Assembly (NCBI GenBank): GCA_037178625.1 | Contig: CM074146.1 | Coordinates: 868,001 to 932,000, forward strand | Origin: Skeletonema tropicum | Taxonomy: Eukaryota; Bacillariophyta; Thalassiosirophyceae; Thalassiosirales; Thalassiosiraceae | Length of the DNA: 64,000 nucleotides | Reading direction: 5' to 3' | Part shown: positions 52,471 through 62,749 of the stretch, in pieces | Layout: each line of letters begins with the position of its first letter | Position numbering within the stretch: the stretch's first letter is position 1 | Notes under the pieces: model-generated | What the model was told of the DNA's origin: nothing | What the model saw: the letters and a program-made list of their open reading frames with translations, nothing else | Database searches by the model: none | Program-made: the position numbers and the translations under genes

Positions 52471-53202
52471 ATGTTCATCTCCATCGGTGACGTCCTCGAC
52501 CTCCTCGTCCGCCGAGATTGGGCGACCATGCGGTTGATCCTATCTGACCCGACACTCTTTCGTGACATCTCCGACGCCATATCGGCGTGCTCCGAGCTCA
52601 ACGGGATGACCCTCCTTCACGCCGCTGCTCGTTTCAATCCTCCATTGGACATTGTTGATGAGATGATCAGAATATCTCCACACTTACCAGCAGCAACTGA
52701 TTGTCTCGGTCGGACACCTCTTCATGTGGCTGCAGGTTCCAGGGCCTCTGCCTCGTTAGTAAGGCTTATTGCACGTGCCTGCCCAGCCGCGTGCGATGTA
52801 CAAGACGACGAGGGAAAGACCCCACTGCACTTTGCATGCGATAGCGCCTGCGTGCTCTTTGAAGATCAGGCAGATCAGAAGGATGCTTCCGATCAACCAC
52901 CAGCACCGAATCATGAATCTGTAAAAGCTTTGCTATCGTGCTCAATTCATGCAGCTACACTGGAAGACGATGAAGAGATGAGTCCCCTAGAACATGCCAT
53001 CATGAGTGATGCATCGTTACAGACTGTAAAGCTGCTTCAATCTGCAACAAGCAAGGGTGCAAAAATGGAGAGAGAATCACGGTCCTTTACGACAGCAATG
53101 AAAAACTTTCAGGTTCATGATGATTTCACTTCAGCTCGTGATAACTGCTTGCTCAGCACTAGACCTCGTAAGATGCCACGAAGGATTTCGTCTGCCGCAT
53201 GA
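52471..53202 (+). CDS. Ankyrin-repeat protein, copy 2
   Basis: 243 aa, ATG 52471. Differs from the copy at 37208 at only a few positions: an inserted ADQ in the EDQ stretch, a shorter end (FTSARDN), and a few substitutions such as N to R in the second repeat. Four ankyrin repeats are intact. Most differences are single bases that keep the frame, which suggests that both copies are under selection or were separated recently. Confidence 0.88.
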   Translation: MFISIGDVLDLLVRRDWATMRLILSDPTLFRDISDAISACSELNGMTLLHAAARFNPPLDIVDEMIRISPHLPAATDCLGRTPLHVAAGSRASASLVRLIARACPAACDVQDDEGKTPLHFACDSACVLFEDQADQKDASDQPPAPNHESVKALLSCSIHAATLEDDEEMSPLEHAIMSDASLQTVKLLQSATSKGAKMERESRSFTTAMKNFQVHDDFTSARDNCLLSTRPRKMPRRISSAA

Positions 53203-53855
53203 TATATACTTGAACATAATACATACTGAAGTAAGTCTCTAATTGTTTCTTCTACTTAAAATGGTGCTTTGCTCTTCATCATCCAAGTCACGCACCGATA
53301 AATGAGTTTCCGTGGCCGTGTGCAGGTGCAGGCTTATTTGAGAGCATCTGTTCTGTGTTAAGTATGAATCACATGCAACCCTGCTCTAGAGAGATGTCGA
53401 ATGCATTGACATTGGCGATCTAGACTTTCTAGTATCATTATCTCAAAATCAAAAGGGAAAGAAGGAATGAATCAGTGTTGAGGAAATTGTGACCAGTACC
53501 ATAGTCCTGACAAAACTAAAAGGCTAAGGCAGGACATGCATGATACTTTCTTTCACTCGCTCGCCGTTGCTGAAAAAGAGTACAGTCCTTTTCACTTCAA
53601 TAATTAATTTAAGAGTGCAAGCCATTGTGTAATTTGCAACATGGTGAAAAGCCTCTCAGAACTCAAAAGGTAAATAAAGAGTACTTGGTACATAGATAAC
53701 TTGATCACCTTACCAATATGTATTTTGTTTACATACTTGTATCTAGAGCCTCTTATGTAGGTTGAGAATCCAGAATCTCATCATTTTTGCCACCACTCAC
53801 GGGAACCCACCACTTTTCAGTTTAGCGTGCACCGACCTGACCGAAGATCATTACC
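53203..53855. repeat. Duplicated Ank-MYND spacer, copy 2
   Basis: Homologous to 37937-38665 but without the long (CT)n tract. The leader just before MYND copy 16 lacks an upstream ATG, unlike the other right-arm copies. Confidence 0.7.
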
Positions 53856-54689
53856 ATGGGGAGGAAACGCAACCAAGGGAGGGCGAGGAGGGCGGCTAAA
53901 GCCAGGGCTAAGCAGGAGGCAGAAGAGAATAATAATCGGAGGACGGCGAATGAAGAACCGCTGGAAGATCACCTCATAGCAGCTCATACTCGGCAGTCCC
54001 GTAGTGGAAATCTTTTGCCGACAATAGGACGTGACACCGCAATGAAATGCAACCACGGCGTTGAAATATTTGATAAAAAGAGAGTTACTGATTTCATGGC
54101 AGCATTTGAATCAGCATTCGAGCAAGCCATTCATAAGGGCGCACATGCTATGAGCAGTCTAAATGAGGCTAAAAATGCTACGATGGAAAAATATGTCGAA
54201 GTGTGGCATGATCCTACCAAGACGAAACAAGCGATATCAGCCGTTTTGTTTTGGGGGACGGAGTTTATTCTTGAAGGCAACTATAATTATGCACGTAAGG
54301 TTGCTATGTTTGCTAGGTACTTGGAGCAATGGGCAGCAGCGGTCTTGCATAAGACCCAAGCATTTATTTGCTGGCCGAAAGTGGAAGAAACATCCAAAGC
54401 CGACATGCACACACTCGTGAAATTCTTCCGGCACCGCATCCCCTGCTCTTGCTTGGATGAGAAATACAAAGAAGTCAAGCGTATCTCCAAGATGGGTGTT
54501 TGTTACAATCCGCAATGCACTCTTCCTAATCGAATGACTGAACGCAGCAAAACAATGTATTGCAGTCGATGCCGAAGTGTAACCTACTGCTCTCGTGAAT
54601 GTCAAATAGCTGATTTGTCCAGGCATAAGCTATATTGCGATGAAATTGTCGACATCAAGACTGAGTATGAAGCCGAAAAGAATTCCTAG
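53856..54689 (+). CDS. MYND-finger family protein, right-arm copy 16
   Basis: 277 aa starting MGRKRNQGRARRAAKARAK. Linker EEPLEDHLIAAHTRQ, GNLLPTIGRDTAMKC, VEVWHDPTKTKQAISAVLFW, FARYLEQWAAAVLHKTQ, and KFFRHRIPCSCLDEKYKEV. Finger complete (CYNPQC, YCSRC, YCSREC, H, C), with a third loop QIADLSRHKLY. Tail DEIVDIKTEYEAEKNS differs from the other right-arm copies. Confidence 0.87.
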   Translation: MGRKRNQGRARRAAKARAKQEAEENNNRRTANEEPLEDHLIAAHTRQSRSGNLLPTIGRDTAMKCNHGVEIFDKKRVTDFMAAFESAFEQAIHKGAHAMSSLNEAKNATMEKYVEVWHDPTKTKQAISAVLFWGTEFILEGNYNYARKVAMFARYLEQWAAAVLHKTQAFICWPKVEETSKADMHTLVKFFRHRIPCSCLDEKYKEVKRISKMGVCYNPQCTLPNRMTERSKTMYCSRCRSVTYCSRECQIADLSRHKLYCDEIVDIKTEYEAEKNS

Positions 54690-55584
54690 TGCCCACAATA
54701 TCGTTAACATATTTAGCTGCCATTCACTATCTACACTTCACTTCAATGCTGCAGTTACATATGTACTTTGAGAAAAGTATTCAACGACGATGCACTGAAA
54801 CACGAATATTTACAGCCAACTTCTGTCAATGCTCGGGTGGGTTCGTGCACTTCTCATCCACTCTACTCCTTGATCACAACAATAATTGATTGAGCTAAGA
54901 TGTTCATATTTTGAAGTGGGGGTTTAGCGGTGACACAGCAAGAAGCAATTCATCACGGCTATTCAATCTAATAGAAATGTAAATATTGAACATAATACAA
55001 CTGAAGTAAGTCTCTGAAGTAAGTCTCTAATAGTTTTCTTCAGCTTTGGTGCATTGCTCTTCATCTCTAAGTCACGCATAAATAAATGAGTTTCCATTAG
55101 TAGCGTAAGCTCACGTTTGAGCATCTGTTTTGTAATATGAATTAAAGGTATCTGTCTCTAGAAACGTCAAATGCATTGACATTAGCGATCCGAATCTCAA
55201 GTATCTCAACAGGGAAAGAAGGAACGAATCAGTGCTCGGGGAAAGTGTGTGATTGTGAGATTGAGATGGCAAAGGGAATGAAGGAGCAGTAGTTCTGACT
55301 AAACTGAGACTCAGGCAGGTCATCCACAATACTTTCCAACCAACAGAGCACCCTTTCTAGTTCAATAATAATAAGTGCAAGGCATTGTAATGTGGCCAGA
55401 AGAAGAGGAGTGCATGCATGATATCTGTAGCAGCCGAGAGAGTGAAGAGAACTTGGTAGATATTGCCTTCCTTACCAATAAGTACTTTGGACACATACTT
55501 GTATGGACCTAGTTAGTAGGCTGAGAACCACAATCCACAATGCAATCCTCATCATTTTTGCCTCTTTCATTTTCACTTTTTGAC
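54690..55584. repeat. Spacer with a third Ank-MYND flank lacking the ankyrin gene
   Basis: From about 54970 it matches the 3' flank of both ankyrin genes (gaaatgtaaatattgaacat, aaatgcattgacatta, tcaacagggaaagaagg), yet the ankyrin gene itself is absent. A short tandem duplication, ctgaagtaagtct, lies at 55002-55026. Confidence 0.72.
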
Positions 55585-55614
55585 ATGCACCGACCGACGA
55601 TGACAATATCTTAG
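55585..55614 (+). promoter_or_regulatory. Mini upstream ORF of MYND copy 17
   Basis: MHRPTMTIS then TAG, one base before the ATG at 55616, although the downstream gene is broken. Confidence 0.45.
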
Positions 55615-55615
55615 C

Positions 55616-56555
55616 ATGGGAAGGAAGCGGAACCAAGGGAAAGCGAGGAAGGCGGTCAAAGCCAAGGCCAAGCAGGAGGCGGAGGCGGAACGAAGAGAAG
55701 AAGAACCAAACGAGGGCTACTGAGGAGCGATCACAGGAGGAGCAATTGCTGGCGCGGGCCGGGGATGGAAATCTTCTGCCAACATCGGGACGTGACACCA
55801 CAACGCATTGCAGGCACGGCTTTGAAATCTTTGGCAAAGAATCAAGTATTGAAATTGATGATTTCAATGAAGCATTTAGAGAAGCATTTAGTGAAGCATA
55901 TAGAGCAGCATTCGATGAAGCTACTCATAAAGGCATACAAGTTGTGCAAAGTCTTGTTGATGCTGGAAATGCTACATGGGATGAATTGCCGAGGTGTGGA
56001 ATGATTCTACCAAGATGGAATTGGCGGTCTCAAGCTTATTGGGCAGAGGAACGAGGCTTATTCTTGAAGGAGATTATAGACGTGCTCGAGCGGTTGCTAT
56101 GTTTGCTAGGTTCATGGAGCAACACATCGCAGTGAGATTGAAGCAAAAGCATCCTCTATTCCATTTCCCAAAACTACAAGAACGTCATGATGCAGATTTA
56201 CACACACTGGTAAAATTCTTCCGGCACAGAATTCCCTGTTCCTGTTTGAATAAGAAATACGAAGAAGGAAAGTGTATCAAAAAGATGGCCTCTGCTGCAA
56301 CGAGAAGTGCACTCTTCCTAATAGAAAAGTGGAACGCAGCAAAACAATGTATTGCAGTCGATGCCGAAGTGCAGTCTATTGTTCGAGGGAATGTCAAGAA
56401 GAAGATTGGGCAGAGCACAGGGGCCTGTGTGATCAGGCTGTTGCCACAACAGCTGAGTTCGAGGCTAAAAAGAAGTCATAGTGAAAACGCACAAGCGTAG
56501 CTGCGACTGGAGCGCTGATGTTATCGCAAATTTTGAAGCCACGCAGATGAAATAA
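55616..56555 (+). pseudogene. MYND-finger family copy 17, several frameshifts and a second tail
   Basis: Starts MGRKRNQGKARKAVKAKAK, but stops after about 35 codons. Three further frames carry the rest: 55746 (GNLLPTSGRDTTTHC), 55994 (MWNDSTKMELAVSSLLGRGT, KFFRHRIPCSCLNKKYEEG) and 56272 (CCNEKC, YCSRC, YCSREC, H, C). The breaks are single missing bases in short runs (gaattgcc for gaatttgcc; atggcc for atgggcc). After the stop at 56481 a second, unrelated family tail follows (KTHKRSCDWSADVIANFEAT), so the 3' end is a chimera of two copies. Confidence 0.82.
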
Positions 56556-56799
56556 TGTGAGCATCGAGATCGAGAGGAAGTACACTTGACAAAATCTTTA
56601 CCTAATCGCTGAGTTTGGGCCCAAAGAAACCATTTTGTCCGAAAATATCAATATCATAAACAAATTGAGGTATTACTTCTCCTCTCGACTTTAATGCTTC
56701 AGTAGACTATTATTATTTATGTAGATTGAAGTATTCTACGATGAGCTGACACATACAAAGACAGCAACTTATATATTTATCATTATTTACAGCTCATGT

Positions 56800-57105
56800 G
56801 ACTAATAAGAAACGTTCAGAAGTGGATTCCATCACAGGCATTCACAATACATCTTTACACGTTTCTGCCACAAAAACAAGCTTTACACTCACTCCTCCAC
56901 AGAATACACCTTTCTCTCTCCATCATCTACACGGTGACATGTTGTTGTTCTTTTCCGCCTTTGAAGAGTTTCCTCTCAGCCGTCGTGAGGAGCGTTCTAT
57001 TCGACTGGTGGAGATGATGCGGAGATTGTTGTGAAGAGGAGTGTGGCTAGTGCCAATTACTTTCTCGTATTGTTGGAAAACGAGAAAGGTTAACCATAAC
57101 ACCAC
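56800..57105 (-). pseudogene. LRR protein remnant C (middle deleted)
   Basis: Joins the 3' flank of the LRR gene (as at 47185-47290) directly to its N-terminal coding part (SSRRLRGNSSKAEK, compare SSRQLRGNSSKAGK near 48640). The LRR domain itself is gone. Confidence 0.75.
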
Positions 57106-57168
57106 GATGCCTTCTAATCTTTCAAGTGTTATCTTGTTCTATTGCTTTGATGCAGTATGCTGGTTGGT

Positions 57169-57940
57169 CCAAGGGTAAATAAATAGGGTATGACTCAAAT
57201 TTTGGCGGGAAATCTCCACCGCGACGACAACACGTAAAAAAATAAAGAGGATTTACCGTCTCGTGGTCAAACTCAGATGCGAAAGTCAGTGCCGGTCAAC
57301 AGGTTGATCAGCACCAACCACGCCGCTCAAGGCACGGCAACCATCATCACCGTTGCCGCCGTTGAAATAGACCAAGTTAATAGCCGTACTATCGTCCGAT
57401 CGGTGGCTGACCGTTATTATGGATTATTATGTTAATGTTGAAGCTCTCGCCGCAGGCAAATCCGCCGAGGGAAGGCAGCATGGAGGCAATATTAGACGGT
57501 GACGTCCGGCGAGCGCCGGCCATTTAATAGGGCTCATTGAACATCCCAAGGAGCGTTTCTGGTGGATCTACGTACGATAACATCAACATAATAATCCATG
57601 GTAACAATCAGCCACCGATAGGCGGATAATATGGCTATTAACTTGGTCTAATTCAGCGGGGGCAACGTCGACCATGGTTGCCGTTGCTTTGAGCGGTGAA
57701 TGATCAGTTCGAGCTTTCAATGACGGGAAACGATGAAGCAAGCGAGACTCAACCATAGGTAATCAAACGTCGTATCGGCACTGTTACTTAGGGAAATTGT
57801 GTGTGTTCGGTGGACAACGGTGGACAGTATTAGGTACAACGTAGGAATACGTAGAAATGGCCTCGTGTCACATTTTGAGTTTGACCACGAGACGGTAAGC
57901 GTCACACTCTGTGTGACATACCCTATTTATTTACCCTTGG
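57169..57940. mobile_element. 772-bp foldback DNA element
   Basis: Ends are ccaagggtaaataaataggg and its complement. Inverted matches continue towards the centre: ttaccgtctcgtggtcaaac (57251) with its complement near 57898; the gaccaagttaatagcc block (57370) with ggctattaacttggtc (57634); and the cgctcaaggcacggcaacca block with its partner near 57690. The whole element can fold on itself around a 60-70 bp loop near 57500. A tandem extra piece of the right end follows (57945-57960). No clear target duplication and no coding capacity. Confidence 0.82.
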
Positions 57941-58108
57941 CCCTGCTTATTTACCCTTGGCCGGCGGGCCAAATCTAAATCGAAAAGCTGCGCCAAAAGT
58001 TCTCTGGTCTCTCTGGCAATGACGATGATTCGCCGGAACAGATGGTAGCGTAGTATAGTATATAGGCCGTCGACTATTGTACTGTCAGCATAAAACAATA
58101 GCACTGCA

Positions 58109-59230
58109 ATGATGATGAAGAAGCCTCTCCTAATAATAATCCTCGCATCGTCGCCTCAGACTGTGGCATCATTTGCCAGATATCCACGGCGGCGGCTCAC
58201 TGCAGCATCGATTGCAACTGTAGGCCCATCATCGAAAACAGAACAAGCATCATTATCATCCGTGGCATATTCATTCCGCCAGCCGGATGATGATGATGAT
58301 GCCACTTACTCCGAAGAATCTATATCGTCAATTCTATCAAATGGGGATGATGACGACCCCACGGCCACAAATGGAAGTAATACCAACGATGGCATTGAAA
58401 AGGATGAAAAAATGGATATTGTCGGATCTGGCACGCTGGGCGACATCATGTCCGGAACACCCGATGCCAGTGCACAAGCTGCAACTTCATCGTTGCAATT
58501 CACACCAATCACCACTTCGAACAACAACAACAATCCATCATCACCATCGTCATCTCAAGTAATCGACGGTCTAGTAACCAAAGAGGGAGGGGAACTCAAC
58601 ACACGGTTCAATTGCGACTTTACCCCCATGGAACGGATTGCTCTCACGAGTAATGGGAACTTGCAACGGATTTTTTCGAGTTATTACGATGCTCCTGTAC
58701 ATGTGCACATTGATTTCTGTGAGAGGAGATCATCGTCATTGAATGATACTAATAATGGGGATGATGGATCATCATCATTCATTGGTGAAATCAATAACAA
58801 CAATGACAACAACAATACGAGTGAAAATGCAGCAATATGGGATAGAATTGTTCATATTCACGTACATGGTCAAACAATCTGCAAGGCTACATCTATAATT
58901 AGCGTGAAGGATCCAGTTTGTGTTCGACTTATTGAAGATGGAACGGTTGGGCTTGGACAGCTGTTCCGATATTTGAATCGACTTCCTACCTTTTCATTAG
59001 TAGATGCGGGGCGTAGGATGGGTAGTAGAAGTACTATGGCGATGGACCACCCTTTCTCTTCATCTTTCAACATTGACAATGATATATTTGATAGTGGGAT
59101 GTGGAGAACATATGAATTGAAATGTGAAGAAATGACGTGCTTGATACACGAGGAGTTTCGTGAGGATGCTTGGAATATATCTCCATTAGATTCAAATGGC
59201 AGTGATGGTCCTTTTCAGCCAATGATATGA
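58109..59230 (+). CDS. Plastid-targeted DUF98 / chorismate-lyase-like protein
   Basis: 373 aa; a second ATG is at 58112. The N-terminus has a signal peptide ending in VASF (MMMKKPLLIIILASSPQTVA, then SFARYPRRR), the A-S-F pattern of diatom plastid precursors, followed by a basic transit-like stretch and an acidic Ser-rich linker. The C-terminal domain reads FTPMERIALTSNGNLQRIFS, YYDAPVHVHIDFCERR, IVHIHVHGQTICKATSIISV, GTVGLGQLFRYLNRLPTFSL. This pattern fits the UbiC/DUF98 fold (chorismate lyase-like proteins of cyanobacteria and algae), where the product 4-hydroxybenzoate feeds quinone synthesis. The family call is from pattern memory; catalytic activity is an inference. Confidence 0.62.
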   Translation: MMMKKPLLIIILASSPQTVASFARYPRRRLTAASIATVGPSSKTEQASLSSVAYSFRQPDDDDDATYSEESISSILSNGDDDDPTATNGSNTNDGIEKDEKMDIVGSGTLGDIMSGTPDASAQAATSSLQFTPITTSNNNNNPSSPSSSQVIDGLVTKEGGELNTRFNCDFTPMERIALTSNGNLQRIFSSYYDAPVHVHIDFCERRSSSLNDTNNGDDGSSSFIGEINNNNDNNNTSENAAIWDRIVHIHVHGQTICKATSIISVKDPVCVRLIEDGTVGLGQLFRYLNRLPTFSLVDAGRRMGSRSTMAMDHPFSSSFNIDNDIFDSGMWRTYELKCEEMTCLIHEEFREDAWNISPLDSNGSDGPFQPMI

Positions 59231-60970
59231 TATGTGAGAAAGGGAAGTGACTGTTGTATACTGTCTCCCACATCTTGCCAATCAGCATCAGATATGAAGA
59301 TGAGATTCTCAATCTCCAGTCTTCAGCCAAATGCGACATCCCGAACGAAAACTTTGCATCATATTGAAAAAACATTGCAAATTTATCTCATATGGGCATT
59401 GATAACAAGTATATCAGAGGTCTTATCCTTCGTACAGAGGCGAGGTAAGCCCCCATGGTCACTTTGAGACTAACATATCATGAAATCAATTCTCTGAGAA
59501 TATTGAAGAATCCTTACCAGATCCAGAGAGGGCTCGCTTGTCGGATCAGATGGTTAGAACCTAAAAACAAAAGGAGAGTACAATTTCCAAGCACTTACTG
59601 AGGCAGAAAAAGAGAGGAGCTGCAGTCTTCGTGATAAGGAGAAGTGTTCTGTGCGCAAGGCAAGTTGAGATATGAGGTTTGGATAGAAATGTCATTGTGG
59701 AAATATTGTGAGCAGTTATAGTCGTGAGCTGTGGTACAAACTAGGAAAGATATTGTAGATCTACTCTGCAGTCGATTTCTCCTCGTCCATATGTCAAATA
59801 AACATTCTCTGCGATATCATAGATACCATTCTTGGATTGCATGCAGCAGATCGATACGATTATCATTTTTCGCGAATCACTTCCTCCTTGGACTTGGAAT
59901 AAGAGTAGGTGATCAAGAAGCGACAGACTTTGGTCTCGCGCTGAGGAGTCGTAACATCTGAGGAGCGCATGACCTCTCATAACAGCTACGAGGCCGTTAG
60001 CATCGCTTCTATCTAATGTATCCGTCTTGCAGCACCGCTGTTTCATAAGCTTCTGTGCATTCCTTTGTTGTTAAATTTTGTTTACAGTTTAGTTTTAATT
60101 TCCAATGAATGATGTTGGAATCTCATTCCACTGTCGAGAGAATGTTTGACCTCAATAAGTTGAGAATGAATGACCTGAATAAGTTCGATCAATCGTCACT
60201 TCATCTATTAGCCACAAAAACATCCCAAAGAAAACATATCATGATGCAGGATGAAGGGGATCAAGGAACGTCCAACTTGACGAGCGGTCGGAGCGTGGTA
60301 TCACCATGGCAGATCATTCAATAAACGCTCTCGGTGTCCTCAATATCTTCGGTGGAGTAGACTCGGCTGCTCTGCTATAGATCACTTGATGCAACATACA
60401 TTCATTGACCTCGATGGTATCATAAATTGTCATGATGTGTGGTTATGAGCAGCTGAAGCTTTCTGTGTTCACAGAGATTTGTCAAGGTCCTCTGACCTCT
60501 GAACGAAGGCATTGTGGAGTCCTCTTTTCATTCCGAGTTGGATATCATCCCTAAATAATAATTAACACCACACACACACGCCCGGCAATTTCAACCAGTG
60601 TATTGACTTGTATGAGAATATATTTGGCAATAACTCGCACCTCCCGAATCAACAGTGAGTTGATAGTAACTCTTCGATAATTGTCGAGTCGATGGAGAGC
60701 AACAGAAGACGAATAACCATCGACATCGAAAAAGAAGCGGTAGCACGATATTCCACATTCGGCCGTGCCGCAGCCGTTTGCTGCCAATTTCGGGCGAAAT
60801 GAATTAAACCAAACGACGACCGCACTCCGAATGCATCATGAGCTGTTAGAGAAGGGATAGAGGTGGATATGGTAGCTCGTGATTGTTATTAATGTCTCTC
60901 TAGAGAGGCCCATGGCGGCGTTGAAGTGAAACAGCGAGGCGTGATTGACGCCTGTGAGTGTGACTACATG
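59231..60970. other. Long intergenic region
   Basis: No gene is supported in 1.7 kb. Frames at 59731-59961 and 60109-60324 have no recognisable features. A (CA)5 run lies near 60572. Spliced small genes cannot be excluded. Confidence 0.45.
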
Positions 60971-61165
60971 TCACGCTCAATCACGCTCAATCACGCTCAA
61001 TCACGCTCAATCACGCTCAAGTGAGGAGCGTGACCATACAAGCTTCGTAGTAAAATTTTTGAGCGTGATTGAGCGTGATTGAGCGTGACTTTGAGCGTGA
61101 CCGTGACTTTGAGCGTGACTTTGAGCGTGACTTTGAGCGTGACCGTGACTTTGAGCGTGATCTAG
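60971..61165. repeat. Inverted 10-bp satellite (TTGAGCGTGA)
   Basis: Five exact copies of tcacgctcaa (60971-61020), a 39-bp spacer, then about ten copies of the complementary unit ttgagcgtga, some with a ccgtgact variant, up to about 61165. The two arrays are inverted and could form one long hairpin. It lies 200 bp before the gene at 61372. Confidence 0.92.
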
Positions 61166-61371
61166 AGTGACTGAGAGTGACTCGTTAAGCTTCACGGTGA
61201 TCGTGCTGAACGTGATTGAATATGACGCATTCACAAAAATCACGGCAACCCCAACCGATCGACGCCGACCACGACCACCTTTCTACCACCTTTCACCTTT
61301 GTCCATGAACAACTCCTTATGTTCATGAATAATAAGAGCATACATCAAATAGAGATGAATTTCTGCCGCAC

Positions 61372-62607
61372 TTGAACATGATCAGAAGATCCTCCCACAC
61401 GGTGTTGTCGCTGCGGTGGCGGCGGCGGCTGCATCAAACGACATCGCAATCAATTCGCAACCTCATGAACACCTCAAATGTGCAGCCATCACCATCACGC
61501 TCAGTTGCTACCTCGGCTACGAGCATCATGCCATCTATGAATCGTAATGATCTGGCTAACTCCCGCAATTCCATTGTAAGTTTACAACGAAGACTTGATT
61601 TCTCTACATTGTCAGCTACCACCACCACCAACAACAACACATCGTCAAGCAGTCACAACGAAAGCACAACCAAAAATACCAAAACAAAACAGGAGAAAAA
61701 AAAGGACGATAATGATTCGAACATCTTTCTCGATAACCTCGGAAAAATATTCTTATCCTCCATCGGCCTTGTCCTCCTCTTCCTCCTCCGGTCCACAAAA
61801 TCGAATAATTCACGTGTAGCACTACGCGAGGAGATGGAAACCGCGGCACTATTGGATCCACTTGAAATTGAAGATTTACGATGTGCCAATTCCGACTTTG
61901 ATGTGCATGTGTGGAATGCAATTGTGGAGGAAATTAAAACTGAGTTCGTTGCGAGGGGTATTGTTAGAATGACGTATCCTCAATTTTTAAGTTTGGTCAT
62001 GAGAGTTATGAAGGATAGGAAGGGGGAAGGATTTACTGTCCAGATGGGACATTTGATGGATAGAGTGGTGATTGCCGAGTTGGCACGAAGGAGGGAGGGG
62101 AATGATGATGATGGCCAGAATGGTACTGATGAGTTGTCACTATCATTTCTGCTCACATCATTATCACTTGCACTCAACAGTTCAGTTGCTGACCGTATCC
62201 GAGTTCTCTACGACTCCATGCTGCTGATTGGAAATGAGATGATGAACTCCGAAGATGAAGGACAGTCTTCCAATACTACCAGCAGCAACAACCTTGCATC
62301 AAAAGAACAAGTAGAAGACATGATTCAAAATCTTCAAAGTACATGTCAATTAGTCCCCGATGCTCAAATTGTCGAAACCAATTCCAAAGTCCCCTATCAA
62401 ACATTCCGTGTGGGTACTGGATCCGAATTGACACGGCGTGCGAGGGAAGGGTATGGGGGGAAGAAGGGCAGTCCAGGCGTAACGAGAGATTCGGATGGAG
62501 CTGTAACGTTGGAGGATTTCCATGCCATTTTGAAGAGTCGAACGGTGTGTGCTTGGGGTGAATGTTATATTAAGAAGTCTTCTAAAACCTCCACCAGTGA
62601 TCGATGA
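61372..62607 (+). CDS. Predicted mitochondrial single-pass protein, unknown function
   Basis: 411 aa; ATG 61378 (MIRRSSHTVLS) is an alternative start. The N-terminus is rich in Arg and Ser without acids (RRSSHTVLSLRWRRRLHQTT), as in mitochondrial presequences. A Ser/Thr/Asn and Lys linker, one membrane segment (IFLSSIGLVLLFLLR) and a soluble helical domain follow, with alternating acidic and hydrophobic helices (ALLDPLEIEDLRCANSDFDV, VRMTYPQFLSLVMRVMKDRK). The end is VTLEDFHAILKSRTVCAWGE. The spacing is loosely EF-hand-like but no full calcium loop is seen. I do not recognise the family. Confidence 0.7.
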   Translation: MNMIRRSSHTVLSLRWRRRLHQTTSQSIRNLMNTSNVQPSPSRSVATSATSIMPSMNRNDLANSRNSIVSLQRRLDFSTLSATTTTNNNTSSSSHNESTTKNTKTKQEKKKDDNDSNIFLDNLGKIFLSSIGLVLLFLLRSTKSNNSRVALREEMETAALLDPLEIEDLRCANSDFDVHVWNAIVEEIKTEFVARGIVRMTYPQFLSLVMRVMKDRKGEGFTVQMGHLMDRVVIAELARRREGNDDDGQNGTDELSLSFLLTSLSLALNSSVADRIRVLYDSMLLIGNEMMNSEDEGQSSNTTSSNNLASKEQVEDMIQNLQSTCQLVPDAQIVETNSKVPYQTFRVGTGSELTRRAREGYGGKKGSPGVTRDSDGAVTLEDFHAILKSRTVCAWGECYIKKSSKTSTSDR

Positions 62608-62749
62608 ATCTTGGGTATGTAAAGTAAATCAAAATGACGTACCATATTCACTTTAGCTTCGTTTCAACTCAATAATCTTTCTATAATCTTTTTATGCTCT
62701 GTACATACTAACCTCTATAATATCATTTCACCACCTCTCCATAATTATA

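Noticed and set aside
61007..61243. Minus-strand frame with repeated HAQSHAQSHG residues
   Set aside because: It is only the translation of the 10-bp satellite; no other coding sign.
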